A stretch of 64,000 nucleotides of DNA from Branchiostoma belcheri (GCF_001625305.1 NW_017804431.1:924096-988095), one strand, 5' to 3'. Positions 10,265-23,119 are shown, counted from the first letter of the stretch. Notes: a model not told the origin generated them from the sequence alone. Numbers and translations: made by a program.

Positions 10265-11560
10265 AGAGACCATGTTAAATGTGATGGGCATGATTATTAC
10301 AGAAGAGTATAGCCAAATCGAATCTACGCGTGCGTTCAGTCCTAGGAATTATTGCATTAAAACTCCCCGTCTTGTTTTCCATGGTATGTTATGTTATATA
10401 AAGGAGTGTGGCAAAAGATTGTATCAGATTCCAGTTCCAGTTCTGGTGAGTTTAGACAAATTGAAGACATCAGGCTTGAAGAGACCATGTTAAATGTGAT
10501 GGGCATGATTTTCTCTCTAATGGCATAGAGTATAACGAAATCGAATCTATCTACGCGTGTGTTCAATCCTAGGAATCATCATATTAAAACTTCTTATATT
10601 GCATGTTATGTAATCTAAAGGAGTGTGGCAAAACATTGTAACAGATTCCAGATCCAGTTCTGGTGCATTTAGACGAATTGAAGGCATCAGGAGTGTGGAA
10701 CTATGCTAAATGTGATGGGCATAATCCTCTCTCTAATGGCATAGAGTATAGCCAAATCGAATGTACGCTTGTGTTCAATCCTAGGAATACTCATATTTAA
10801 ACTATTTCTTTGCATGTTATGTAATATAAAGGAGTGTGGCAAAACATTGTAACAGATTCCAGTTCCAGTTCTGGTGCATTTAGACAAATTGAATGCATCA
10901 GGCGTGCAGAAACTATCATAATGCTAAATGTAATGGGTATGATCCTCTGTGTAATGGCATAGAGTATAGCCAAATCGAATCTATCTACGCGTGTGTTCAA
11001 TCCTAGGAATCATCATATTAAAACTTCTTATATTGCATGTTATGTAATCTAAAGGAGTGTGGCAAAACATTGTAACAGATTCCAGATCCAGTTCTGGTGC
11101 ATTTAGACGAATTGAAGGCATCAGGAGTGTGGAACTATGCTAAATGTGATGGGCATAATCCTCTCTCTAATGGCATAGAGTATAGCCAAATCGAATGTAC
11201 GCTTTTGTTCAATCCTAGGAATACTCATATTTAAACTATTTCTTTGCATGTTATGTAATATAAAGGAGTGTGGCAAAACATTGTAACAGATTCCAGTTCC
11301 AGTTCTGGTGCATTTAGACGAATTGAAGGCATCGGGAGTGTGGAAACTATGCTAAATGTGATGGGCATAATCCTCTACGTAATGGCTCAGAGTATAGCCA
11401 AATCGAATCTATCTACGCGTGTATTCAACCCTAGGAATTATTGTATTAAAACTTCCCGTTTTCTTTTGCATGTCATGTCATGTAATGTAAAGGAGTACGG
11501 CAACACGTTGTAACAGATTCCAGAGCTTTAGATAAATTGAAAGCGGCAGGCATGTATGTA
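10265..11560. repeat. tandem array, about 6 copies of 210-228 bp with dimer structure
   Basis: The marker GGAGTGTGGCAAAAC (or a variant) occurs at 10403, 10620, 10831, 11054, 11264 and 11492. Copies 2 and 4 and copies 3 and 5 are almost identical to each other, while neighbours differ more. The recent duplication unit was therefore a dimer of about 434 bp. No reading frame is conserved between copies. Confidence 0.92.
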
Positions 11561-11894
11561 GGAACGATGTTGGATTTCCTGGGGATTTTTAACATGATCC
11601 AACGTAATGGGTGGGAGCATTGCCAAATCAAATCTACAAATGTCTTCAATCCTAAAGATTATTTTCCAAGTGGTGGTAAAAGCCAGATAGAGGTTGTCTA
11701 ATTCCTGATCTCGTGTTATTGGATCTGTTGGAACTGCGGAAAGAGAAAATTTCAAACTTGTTATTTTCCATTGATTGATTGTAATATACAAAAGAGTGGC
11801 ACTGAAAACAAGGGTTATCAGTGAAAATGTTCATAGGACTTCGTCAATTCTCTTAGATGGTGAGGAATATTGCCATATCAAAAACTACGTGCTA

Positions 11895-12650
11895 CTTCAA
11901 AGACTTGCTGTAGAACCACATCAAATTGCCATCGATGCTACGTTTAACCGGCATCAAATGACCATTGTTGTTACCTTTGTACTGCAACTGGTAAACGTAG
12001 TTTTGGATAACGTCAGTTCGAGTTCAAAAAGATAAACCTGTGAGGCCACGCTACAACTAGCTTCTCCATCAACAACTCTCTAACAAAAGAGCTAAGGAAA
12101 TTTTGAAGGGATGATTAAAAATATTCCCCTCATAATCTGCAGGACAAAGAGTATTACAGACTGCGATTGCCGCTAATGATGGATTGATGATAGCGGCAAA
12201 CTACAGACGATATGACCGGCTGGGAATGCGCGACGTGCACAACGATAGCACATCTGCGCCGAAGATAGATAACTCACGTCAAAATGTTAAATATTCTAAG
12301 ACTTGCTGTAGAACCACATCAAATTGCCATTGATGCTACGCCTAACCGGTAAACGTAATTTTGGATACCGTTTGTTAGAGTTTACAGAAGATAAACAACT
12401 CAGTTCACCGTGGAACTAGCTTCTCTGTGAAAAACTCTACAAAAAATGCTAAAGCAGTTTTGAAAGGGTGATGAAAAATATTCCCCTCATAATCTTGAGG
12501 ACAAAGACTATTACATAAAGGGAATAGACTGGAATTGCCGCTAATGATGGATTGATGATAGCGGCAAACTACAGACGATATGGCCGGCTGGGAATGCACG
12601 ACGAGCGCAATGATGCCACATCTGCGCCGAAGATAGATACCTCAGCGCTC
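11895..12650. repeat. tandem duplication, unit about 400 bp
   Basis: CTTGCTGTAGAACCACATCA occurs at about 11905 and 12303. AATATTCCCCTCATAATCT and GATTGATGATAGCGGCAAAC are repeated in the same order at the same offset. Confidence 0.88.
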
Positions 12651-13260
12651 TAAATAGCCAACCGGGTCCTATACTACTGGGTATATCACAAATCACACTC
12701 ACTTCACGGTAATTTTCATCTCCCCTGGCTGCAATACACAGACGTATGGACGGAGGCAGTCGGAGCTTTATCTTTTTCATAAGCCACTTGCGACCGTGAT
12801 ATGAACATGTATATAGCTCAGAGGGATTGGGAAACATTGCGTTGCATTTCCAGTAATAAAACGTAGGTTATTCGTCTTGGAGAGAGTTGGATATCGCAGA
12901 GATTGTACATTGTAACGTGACAGAGGACACCATTTTCCCTACAGTCGCATTCTGACGGCGCATGCATCTTTCAAAGCCCTTCTGGTAAATAGGCTGTTAT
13001 TTGCAGCCGGAAAGACGGATGGCTCCGCGGAAGATAGTCCCTTACAGGGGGAAATGGTCCAATTTCGCCGCTACCATGACTTACAGAGCCGAGCTTAGCA
13101 ACATGCCCTTTTGCTTGGTGAGCACAATGCTCACAGATCACCTCGCTTTGTGGGGGTGACAGGGCGTCTGTCGATGGCAGAGGCTGCTGATGACACTGCA
13201 CTATAACCATGAATCTGTACAAGCTTCTGGGGCACAACATATTCTTTACATCTGACCTTT
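12651..13260. other. unassigned non-coding stretch
   Basis: No convincing gene. Open frames here lack protein-like features. Confidence 0.45.
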
Positions 13261-14640
13261 TTCCTGATACAGTTGTATAGATGTAACTATGGAGCCTAGA
13301 ATTGATTTTTGACAATCTAGCATGTCAGCTTAAAATGTATTGTACTGTATTATGTAACTAAAGATACGGGAATAAGGCATTCATTGAACAAAGATATAGC
13401 CATTAATAATTACCAAATTATTCTGCATCTGTGACCTATTTCTGGACACAGATGCACCCTTGATAGATGTAATTATCACCAGCAATCTGAACTGAATAAG
13501 ATTTGGCATTTAAGCTTAAAATGTCATGTATATTACATGTATATGATACTGGAATAGGATGTAGATTGATCAAAGTTATAACCATTGATCTGTGCAGCGA
13601 CGGGGGAACGAACGAACTTCCTTTATCTGTGACCTGACACAGATATACATATACCATCGATAGATGTAAGTATGGCAAAAACCTAAATCAATGAGATTTG
13701 GCATGCCAGCTTAAAACGTCTACATTCAAAGTGTTGTATTTTAAAGTTGAAAGGTTTGGGTTTAGGCGTAGATGGAACAAATATATAACCACTCATCAAT
13801 AAAGCTTTGGAGGATTCATCAGTAACCTATTTCCCGACAAAACTATGTAACTATGGCCAGGAGCAAAAACTGAATAGAATTTGGCATGTCAGCTTAAAAC
13901 GTCTACATTCAAAGTGTATTTCAAAGTTGGAAGGTTTGAGGTTAGGACGTAGATGGAACAAAGATATAGCAACTCATCAATAAAGCTTTGGAGTATTCAG
14001 CCTATCCTTCATCAGTAACCTATTTCCTGACACAAATACAACTATGGCCAGAAGCCAGAAATGAATAGGATTTGGCATGTTATTTTAAAATGTCTACATT
14101 CTAGGTGTTGTATTTTGGGGTTAGAATGTTGCTGTAAGGCCACACTAAATTAATTTCTTGGTTAACGGATTTTTCTAGAAAAATAATGGAGCTGGCGGGC
14201 GAAAAATAGGAGCCATGGGGGTCAACACACCGGGCTGCTTCCAAATTCAAACAATGAATTTTGAACTTTTAATGATACCACTGCATTGAAAGATGGAATA
14301 ACTGTAACAACTAGGAAGAAAATGACTGTTTTCAACTGTTCAGGGCAAAATATGAGCATTTTGCAATTGATTCTGAATATTTTTTTTGCAAATCTGCAAA
14401 TCAGAAAAAAATGAAGCAGCGAATCCGATAACCAAGAAATTAAATTGGTGTGGCCTTAGAACGTGACTGTAAGAAAGATACACCCATTCATCATCACAGC
14501 TTTGTAAGGCTCAGCACGTCTTTTATCAGTGACCTCCTTCCTAGTACTGATGTACCGCCGATAGAGGTGATTACTTTCAGCTTACAATGAATGGGATCTG
14601 GCATGTCAGCTTAACTTAAAGCGTATTCATGAGCATGTTG
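13261..14640. repeat. tandem array, about 6 copies of 183-204 bp, interrupted by a MITE
   Basis: The word TTTGGCATGTCAGCTTAAAA (or a variant) recurs near 13319, 13504, 13697, 13880, 14069 and 14597. The last interval is 528 bases. Subtracting the 324-bp MITE at 14135-14458 gives about 204, close to the normal period, so the MITE inserted after the array formed. Confidence 0.9.
14135..14458 (+). mobile_element. GGCCACACC-type MITE, 324 bp, full copy
   Basis: TIRs of about 36 bp: TAAGGCCACACTAAATTAAT at the left and AATTGGTGTGGCCTTA at the right, with inner GTTAACGGAT and ATCCGATAAC. There is no coding capacity. It interrupts a tandem array copy, which gives direct evidence of insertion. Confidence 0.92.
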
Positions 14641-17035
14641 CAGCGTGTAAAAGTAGAAGAAATAGTGGCCTACTTTGTTGCTACAACATCGGGACGAGTA
14701 AATCATGAATCAGCCTTGTGGATAAAATGTGTTTTACTTGTGAGTACTTACTGTCTCGCTGATGCAAATTAACAATACCAAACAGGTCGTCGACTAAAAT
14801 GCACTTCTTAGTCACTGAAGGTCATCATTGTATTATTTCATTCTTTCGTAAAGTTCATAAATGAAAAAAATATTTTGTGTTTTTGCTGTTACCGAGGAAT
14901 TTCCTGGTTGGATGTTGTTATGTGCTGTAAAACATACAGTATTGAAGTTTGGTAATTGATTTGGACATATACAAGGTAAAATAATGTTGAATTGTCTTAG
15001 AAAAGAGATCCTAGCAAGAAAATGACTGCGGTAAAACAAATATAAGTCAGAGTTCAAAAGGTCAGTCGAGGCAAAATCAAGTATGATTAATGTCGGCGCC
15101 GGATGTACTGCATCTAAATTAGTGTTTAGTGAAGATTGAAATGGTCGTAATATTTTTATTAATGGTATTTGTCTTTCACTTAAAACTGATTTGATGCTGG
15201 ATATGTTGTCAGATCTTGTCTTTAGTGAATATAGGATGCTGTGTCTTGTCTCTCTCTAATGTATTCTTAAATGTCTTTTCTGATACTGTGCATACTGTGC
15301 GTTTGGCAATACGGTTGTAGACATTGGTAAACGAATAATAAATCCACTTAATAGAAACCACAACATCCTTAATGTAATCACATGTCAAGCATGTTAACAT
15401 GCGTTCAGATCTAATAGAACTGATTTTTACTGCTTTGAGGACGTCAATGAATTTTCATCAAAAAACGATTTGTTCCAAGAGCGATTCATTATGATTAAAG
15501 TTGATAGTGATTGCCTGCATCTTTACGAGAAATTCAAAGTTCTATTAATAGACGAAGTTACAGGGGTTCAATTCATATGAAGGAGGTCAGTATATTGTCC
15601 ATTGGAAATCATAGATTCAGCACCAAGGGCAGATGCTTTATATTTTATTAGAAATCCATTAGATTAGTCTAGACTCTAGAGAATCGAATCTACCCTCCCT
15701 TTATTCATAAAAATACAAGGTTTACACGACATTAGCATATATGATAAAAAGGCACATAACACAACACGTACATTCATAGATTTTCCACGTGTATAAAACT
15801 ACAGATCAATATATATGCAACATTTCAAGATCGCTTTTTGTAGGTTCAGCTTCTTGTACATTCAAGCTTCTCTCCACCAGTGAATGATTTAAAACACAAC
15901 ATCATGTTCTATAAAAGACACAAGTTTACAGTTCATTCAAATAGATCTTCAAAAAGTTTATGTTTTACAAGCAAATAAAAGACGAATAAAACGCCACGAT
16001 TTATTGTCGAGGGCATTGAAAAAAAATGAGAGAAGTTTCAAGTACCGATGGTTATCAGCAATGAACCTAAAAGTTCTGCAAACAAAATAAGTAATGAATT
16101 CAGCACGAGGGAGTGAATGTAGATCCACTAAACTAGATAACAAGGGCTTGGTTTATATATACATTGTAAAGTATGCTTGTTTATTACATTGAATTCAACA
16201 AAACCTTGATTGCCAATATACAAAGTGCATGGCGGCCGTATAACTCTGCAATGTTACGATCTGGCTTTAGTGCCAAGGACATTGAAAGAATGAGATTAGT
16301 TTAATGAACCCATGTTTATCAACGTTTGAATGCGCTCCAAATAAAATCTTATCTAAACGAGATCTCTAGTACATTTAAACTAGGCAGCAAAGACTCTGTC
16401 TATATGGTGTTCAGTATCCTTTGTTTATAATTATTTCACTGAGGAAAACTTTAAAATTTATTTCCACTTGAGGGCTAAATCCCTGTGTTGTTACGGAATG
16501 GATTAGGAGTCTCTGTATCGAAGTAACGATTGGAGGCTGTTACACTATAACTTCTGGAAGGTACTGCTTTTCACATAGTTTCCTATACTACCGAACGTTT
16601 CTGTAAATTCGTTTTTTTTTTTCTTGTGACTTCATTTTCCGGTAGAAGGAGGAAGTGGGTCTTTGTGGTGTTACCGGCAGAACGAAATGCAACGAAAATG
16701 CGAATTTGTGGAATTATGATACCGATAGCGCTGGAAATCCTGCCTAACATCGAGAACAGCCCAGCTCTCCTGTATACAAGCAGAAGACAAAAATGCGGTA
16801 GACTCAACCAAGCTCCCTAGCCAAACGAATTGCCTATAGCTAAATGATATCAGGGACAATAGTGCATGTCCTGTGTGAATTCAGTCCCAAAAGCTGATTT
16901 ACATTGACATGTGTATTTTCTTAGCATATTTTCACATGCTAATATTTCATAAAGGTTCGTCACAGTACCTCTGATGGTTGATTAGACCAATTCTCAGAGA
17001 AAACCTGCAAGAAGCCAAGCAGTACAAAATTTGAG
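14641..17035. other. AT-rich stretch without recognised genes
   Basis: I find no splice-bounded coding block. Segments 15955-16180 and 16220-16420 look like a weak, old duplication (TGTCGAGGGCATTGAAAA against TGCCAAGGACATTGAAAG, followed by similar text). A T run lies at 16613-16623. Confidence 0.45.
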
Positions 17036-17412
17036 ATTTTTACTTGGAAATGTCAGTATTGTTTTTACCACCATGTTAAAATCCCAGCAAAAATATGGAG
17101 GCACTGTAGATCTCCCAATGTAAGGTACTTTTGAATGCAACGGCGAATACCTGTCTGTGTGCTACAAATATGTATGAAGCCCCGCTGTTCAAACTGGTCA
17201 ACTTGCCCTGATCCTCCTTACAGCCAATTTATAAAATTTTACTTGGAAATGTCAGTAGTCCTTTTTTACCACCCTGCTAAAAGTGCAGAAAAAATGCGGA
17301 GGCTCTGTAGAGCTCCCAATGCAGGGTACTTTTGTCAGTGTGCTACAAATATTTATGAAGCCCCACCGTCCAAGCTGGTCAACTTGCCCTGATCCTCCTT
17401 ACAGCCAATTTA
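17036..17412. repeat. tandem duplication, two copies of about 198 bp
   Basis: TTTTACTTGGAAATGTCAGT and CTGATCCTCCTTACAGCCAA each occur twice, about 198 bases apart. Confidence 0.88.
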
Positions 17413-17669
17413 CAGGTTTACAAGGAAATAAATAAATGACTGGTAACATCATAAACTAGTCATGTCCTAAACCCGCGCGATCTGTAGTATATTGTGTATT
17501 TTATACTCGCTGGTTTATAAATTGGTATAGAGTCTACAGCGTCGGTGGTGTTACGACCTAAGCTCGCGTTTTTATGGTGTCATAACTTGTATAGTGGGGA
17601 ACTAAGGATCAAGTCGTCCTGACCGGGCGATTCCACTTCACGGGTAGGGGTGGAAACTGTGAAGTCTGA

Positions 17670-17775
17670 TACGCCAAAAAAGCAGTTACTCATTCGACAA
17701 GCAACTGGATATGATTTTGGAAACTGTCAGACGTTTCAGGTAGCATCCACTAGCTTTCGTCAGCGACACTAAGAG
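17670..17775 (+). repeat. dispersed repeat (ACGCCAAAAAGCAGTTACTC family)
   Basis: The segment runs from ATACGCCAAAAAAGCAGTTA through CAACTGGATATGATTTTGG, CAGACGTTTCAG and CATCCACTAGCTTTCGTCAG. Related copies lie at 24820-24905 (plus), 30560-30672 (minus) and, truncated, 35085-35140. No TIRs or Pol III boxes are seen, so the class is unknown. Confidence 0.82.
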
Positions 17776-18365
17776 GCCAGAGGAGAAATACAGGTTTATA
17801 AGCGTTAAGCTCGAACTACTGATTGATATATGCAAATAAGTGAAGAAAATTGCAAATCAAAGTTCAGTTTAGTTTTCAGTCTGGCTGTTCCTGGTTAAAT
17901 GAATGAGCACAGTGGCTTTGACGTCAGGTGGAAATATCTAATAACTTATCTTTTACTTTGTAGGCACGTCACACTGCAGGCGTCGCCTTAGTGTACGGCA
18001 TATCAGCGTGGCGTTATTTCCTCTTTCCCGATCGATTTCTGTGCGTTCCTAACGGAACAAATCGTTTCGCAGGTTTGTGAAGATAAGAAAACAGGTCTGC
18101 AGAATTTCCTGGCTCCAACACATGCTGAGAAGATAAAGACTCACTAAAACGATAAGTTCAAGCATTATGGTCGACTATATTCCCTCGGTTGTCAGGCAGA
18201 CAAGAGTTACTCTAGGTGAGTTTTGTAGCTGCTGAGGCCAGAATCTTCTTCCCAAAGGAGGCTGACCTCACCGGTTTGTTGTAGAACTTTGTGTTGTAAA
18301 GCCTTCTCAATTCATCCAAATATGGCTGCTTACAGGCTTTTGTGTACTTGTATGGCACAAATAAA

Positions 18366-18368
<3 letters not shown>
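17776..18368. other. unassigned non-coding stretch
   Basis: No gene or repeat recognised. Confidence 0.45.

Positions 18369-18411
<43 letters not shown>
18369..18411. repeat. (CT)n microsatellite
   Basis: About 20 CT dinucleotides with one interruption, directly abutting the recombinase remnant on its 3' side. Confidence 0.97.
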
Positions 18412-18414
18412 AAC

Positions 18415-18860
18415 TTTTCAATAGCTGATGCAGTTGACCAGTTGGCTGCTGCTACAATATCCCTGGTTGCACTGCAGCGGAAACAGACGCCCCCCTGGTG
18501 GAGTGTCCGGTGAACGTGGAGGTATCAATCCCTGCCTCCTGCAGCGCTGTTTTTAGCCATCTAGCGATGGTGGAAGTTGACACTGCTTGAAGCGGCTCTA
18601 CAAGAGCTCTGAACAAAAAAAAACTGTCACACAAACGAAGCTCTTTGTCCTTGACACATACTCGTTCAGGTATGCCACCGGGCATATTCTTTTGTCTTGA
18701 TGGAAACTCGGAATAACAATATTAATGCCATGTGTGACTTTGCCCGGCCGTGAATCTTAGAGAGACTGTTGATAGTGAAACAAACTCCGTCAGAGATTCT
18801 CGTCTTGAATTTCAAATCCATCAGAGAAAGAGACTGTTTTTTCCCGCAGACGTTAGTGCA
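18415..18860 (-). pseudogene. DIRS-like tyrosine recombinase fragment, frameshifted
   Basis: On the minus strand the C-terminal part of a retroelement tyrosine recombinase is visible. An upstream piece (MDLKFKTRISDGVCFTINSL, around 18770-18830) lies in a different frame from the downstream piece (STSTIARWLKTALQEAGIDT then GHSTRGASVSAA, around 18470-18570). HSTR is the HxxR catalytic motif. The next expected motif (RDIVAAANWSTASAIEKL) follows in a shifted frame. The catalytic tyrosine is missing, because the sequence runs into the CT microsatellite. It is a dead remnant of a DIRS/Ngaro-type element; a Crypton origin is less likely but not excluded. Confidence 0.75.
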
Positions 18861-19250
18861 AACAACACAACAAGTTTCAAGGTCAAACAAAAAGTCTCAA
18901 GGTCAAAAAACACATAACAAATAAATAAAGTTTGACGCAGACGTAGTATGGCATGCAAGATCATAGCCAAACGAAGTGTACAATGCATAACGTATGGCAC
19001 CTACTTCAGAATCTATGCATGTATAGCAACCACGCTTTGAGACTAGTCTACATGATACGGCTTACACAATTATCATCGGTTGAATTTCTAGCTTTTAGGC
19101 ATTTGACATCGTCCTACATACAGGTACAGCCAAATATGTCTGCTGGCAACATATTCATACAAAGCATCGCAATCTCGGGGAAACAGAAGCAGTAAAGGGG
19201 CAATGCAAAACGCCCCCACACTCATACTTGAGAAGTGCCTCGGGCAATAG
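18861..19250. other. unassigned non-coding stretch
   Basis: Nothing recognisable beyond possible upstream decay of the recombinase. Confidence 0.4.
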
Positions 19251-19446
19251 TAATCTCCAGGCAGATCCGAGGGTGGCAAAAGACGGTATCAAATTGGCCA
19301 GGCAGTACTAGTATACATTGGCCAAAGAGAGTCCATACGCCACCCAAGGATCTGCAGGTATTGAACCTGGAACTTCTCTGGCTAATGGATACTGTCTGGC
19401 AAATTTTCGACTGTCCTTTGCCACCCTAGAATCTGCTTGGAGATTA
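19251..19446. mobile_element. foldback MITE, 196 bp
   Basis: Inverted arms of about 55 bp. The left begins TAATCTCCAGGCAGATCC and contains GAGGGTGGCAAAAGAC; the right is its inverse, ending GAATCTGCTTGGAGATTA and containing TGTCCTTTGCCACCCT. The same termini bound the 82-bp element at 3575-3656. Confidence 0.88.
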
Positions 19447-19830
19447 GGGCAATTACTCCAAGTGTTAAGAAGTGCAAATCCAGCATGTGTGTACAATATC
19501 TGGTAGCACGTTTTATTGTTGTTAGAATAACTGCCTCGGAATGTTTTATCTAGCATATTCAGCTGTGCTTTTGTCAACTGGATAAAATGATTTCCTTCTT
19601 TTCTATTAAAACATCCTTGCTCACGCACCCCTTTGTGCTAACCTCATATTTAAAGCTCATACAAGAAGATAGCGTGGTCCTGAAGCGACCTTCTCGCAGT
19701 AAATCGAATCTCGTTTTTATTATCGGGCACAGATGCGGTCAGAGATCACACCGCCGTACTTGTGCTGTAACGCCGCCCTGTCGGCGCTTCTCTATTCATG
19801 GTTATACAGCAGAAGAATTGCACTACACAT
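19447..19830. other. unassigned non-coding stretch
   Basis: No gene or repeat recognised. Confidence 0.4.
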
Positions 19831-19834
19831 TTAT

Positions 19835-20330
19835 TTTATTTATTTTGAAGCCTTTTAGCCCTGCAGGGCTAATCTTCCAAGGCTCAAACATTAAAATTAC
19901 ATAATCACATAAATGGAAAATACAGTGAATGCATTTAAAAAGACATAAACACATTAAAGCATCAACAATGAACACACAAATCGATATTAACAATTTCAAA
20001 ACTAGAGGTTGAGGCTCATGTAACTCCGTTTGCGATAGCTTTTTTGAACCTGAGTAGGTTACTGAGTGTCTTAACGTGATATGGTAGATCATTCCACAGC
20101 AATATTGTACAATACACGAATGAACGTTTCCTGCTGTTCGTCTTAGGTTTGGGTAATCGGAAGTTCTTCTTACCACACAGGAAAGCCTCCTCGAAAATAA
20201 GAGTACACAGTTCATGTAGCCTTCCTAATGAGTTTTGGATAGAAAAATTCGGCAAAACTATGTCAGATAACTTATAAGCTGTGGTAAGAAAAACGTTTCT
20301 TGAACAAATGAAACCCTCTGGCTATAGACG
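19835..20330 (-). mobile_element. 5'-truncated LINE, C-terminus and 3' tail
   Basis: The minus strand ends in an AGCCCTGCAGGGCT hairpin followed by (AATAAA)n-like text, typical of CR1/L2-like tails. Upstream (20016-20300) a frame encodes the usual LINE C-terminal segment, including NSRKRSFVY, LLWNDLPYHVKTLSN and RFKKAI. The rest of the element is missing. A second copy of the 3' tail lies at 59735-59885, and a related C-terminal scrap lies at 24660-24815. Confidence 0.82.
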
Positions 20331-20704
20331 ACTTCTGGAAGATTTCAGTACACACGTTTCCCTATTCATGGTTGTACAGCCGGGTCGGTAAAAAACCTGC
20401 AGGTCAGGCAAAAATTAATAGCGTAATTTCCTGTGGTTTTCTTCGCGCTTCCTTACAGGCAGAGCGGCGAGGAAATTTGTCGATTTCCCGTCTCCAATAG
20501 TTCCGGTTCTCTCCGTTGTGGGTTTACCCTGCCCAGAGGGAAATCTGTCTTTATTTTCCGTAGCTCAGCACAGGAGTGCATAACTTCTTCCGCCCTGCCA
20601 AACTCTGTCTATCGGAACACAAAATACGCCCATAGACCGGCACGGTACCTGCCAAATGGCGATAAAGAAACTCTATAAACCTTCTGGAAGAAGCTTTATA
20701 ACAG
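20331..20704. other. unassigned non-coding stretch
   Basis: No gene. CTTCTGGAAGATTT plus AGTACACACGTTTCCC at about 20326 recurs near 25340, so this flank belongs to a dispersed repeat. Confidence 0.45.
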
Positions 20705-21060
20705 CTTGAGGCAAGTGTAGGAATGGACGTATGGCTTCTTGTTTTAATGTGTTCAGAGTTGTGTTGTGAACAGCGAAAGTTAGAATGGATGGAGAATGTC
20801 TTGCTGTCTGTTGGGAAGGAAAAGACGAAAATTAGTCAAGGTGGGAATAGGGGAAAGACTGATAAGAGAAAGAGGTGTTTGGGCAAGTGTAGGAATGGAC
20901 GTATGGCTACTTTTTTAAAAATGTGTTCAAGGTAGTGTTTTGCACAGCGAAAGTTAGGATGGATGGTGAATGTCTTGTTGTCGGTTGGGAAGGAAAAGAC
21001 GAAAATTATTCAAGGTGCACGTGGGAATAAAAGGATAGCCTGATAAGGGAAGGAGGTGTC
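20705..21060. repeat. tandem duplication, unit about 170 bp
   Basis: GGCAAGTGTAGGAATGGACG occurs at about 20711 and 20881. GTTGGGAAGGAAAAGACGAA recurs at the same offset. Confidence 0.92.
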
Positions 21061-22340
21061 TTTGAGTGATTTGTACCTTCATGCTTGTTTTGCTGTGACT
21101 AACAAATGTCATTATAAAACCTTTTCGTAAAAAACCTGATCAATTTTCATTACCATTGGGTGCTGCATGAATGTTGGTATTGCTTCTAGCATCCTTTACA
21201 CCGATACTTCCATAAAGCACGGTGGAACGTTGAAACTTTTGTCCAATCAGAAATTGGAAAAATTGGAACATCTGAAACTTGTTACCAGACATGTTCAGCT
21301 GGTTGGTCGCTTGTCGCTTCCATCTAGGATATTGAGAAATGTTAAGTGGGATGAGTGAGGCGCCACAAGGAAGCATTATTGGTTCGATTGTAAAACATAA
21401 ATGCACACTAACCTTGCCGACAGTGCAGTATATAATATTGGTCCATAAACATGTATAACGAAGCTGTCTAAAGAGGACGCAGCTTCCAATGCTGTATCTA
21501 AAATACCGCCTACCTTACTTAAGGAATGACAGTGCGGTACGGTTTTGTGTATAAACTATTAGTATCACAGTAAAATGTTGAACTTTATTCCACCCCAACG
21601 ACTACTGTCGCCTTATCAGGATTATTAATGACCAAACTACTAGTATGTCGCTGTGTGTTGGAGGCAGATTCTACCTCGTAAAACGGGTCCATGTCTGGTT
21701 TTAATCTTAGACGTGTCATGGATTATCTGCCTAAATGTTTGTTTCTGAAAAACAGACTCCTCCAGTACTTGATAGCGAGCGTGAAGACATTTGACATCTG
21801 GAAACTCTTCAAGTGTGTCCGCCCTGACCTATTGCACAAGAACTTGTCATCGATTCAACTAGAGAGAGCTAAATTATTTTGCAGGGCCTCCGTGTCATGA
21901 AGTTTGTTTAAATTGGCACGTCGTAGAGGTGTTTTCTTTAAAAGACCACCCGGCTGGTTGTCTAATATGGTTTGTGGCGCTTGTGTTTTGACGGGACACG
22001 TAACACGTTGAAACTTACCTTGCCGTGTGGTCGCTACTGTCTATATTAGTTATACAGTAACTCGGATCACGCTTTACTATATTACTCATGGGCATTTCAT
22101 TGGTCTCGTAGGACCATGCATTTTTATGGTAATCATCTCTGTAACTCCTTTCAGGTAACAAAATCAATCCACATTTCTTTCTAAATCTTATGTATTATTA
22201 TATATTAACTTTAACACTCAGTCTGTATAATATATTATAACACTGTGTTAAAAAAATACTTATAGCTAGCACTTCGTCCATCCCTCTTCGCCATTCGGTC
22301 AGGCTTTCTTAACGTTGCGTTGCTCCTTAATTGGGGTTAA
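21061..22340. other. unassigned non-coding stretch
   Basis: Several short open frames, none with recognisable motifs or splice support. Confidence 0.45.
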
Positions 22341-22344
22341 ACCT

Positions 22345-22945
22345 TCAAGCTTATTTCAGTGACTGAATTTGAAAGAAACTCATAAGCCCTGCCCTGCCCA
22401 AGCCTCGCCAACCAGAATTCGTCCACCTCTCCTTGATAGTTGGTCAGGTTTTCTTAATGTTGTGTTTCTCCCTTTAGGTGAAACCTTCAATCTTATTTCA
22501 GTGACTGAATTTGTAAGAGACTCATAAGCCCTGCCCTGCCCAAGCCTCGCCAACACAAATAAAATGGATCACAAAATTGCCGTTTGGTCACTGCTATATA
22601 TCTATCAGTTATAACTCGGATCGCGCTGTACGTATAGCAAACAATTCGTCCACCGCTCTTCGCCAGTTGGTCAGATATTTTTGACGCTGCGTTGCTTTCT
22701 TGGGTTGAGAGCATCTAGCTTATTTCAGTGACTGAATTTGAAAGAAAAACTCATAAGCCCTGCCCTGCCTAAGCCTCGCCAACCAGAATTCGTCCACCCC
22801 TCCTTGACATTTGGTCAGGTTTTCTTAATGTCGTGTTTCCCCCATTAGATGAAACCTTCAAGCTTATTTCAGTGACTGAATCAGTGAAAGTAACTCATAA
22901 GCCCTGCCCTGCCCAAGCCTCGCCAACACAAATAAAATGGATCAC
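22345..22945. repeat. tandem repeats with alternating period
   Basis: TTATTTCAGTGACTGAAT followed by CTCATAAGCCCTGCCCTGCC recurs near 22352, 22492, 22722 and 22866, giving intervals of about 140, 230 and 144. A larger unit of about 370 bp has therefore duplicated a two-copy block. Confidence 0.9.
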
Positions 22946-23119
22946 AAACTTCTGCAGAGTCAAACATCAAACCTGCGGAGGAGCGATAAACAGCCCTGAA
23001 GGCACGCGGGGTGGACATATACCTGCCTTTATGACAGCTTCAATGTAGTTTCTCCAAGAAGCAGTCATTCAGGAAGGATTTATGCTCTATTCGGAAGGTC
23101 GTGATGAAAGTCATCCAAG

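Noticed and set aside
18289-18513. Plus frame with SLSLSLSLSL
   Set aside because: It is a translation of the CT microsatellite.
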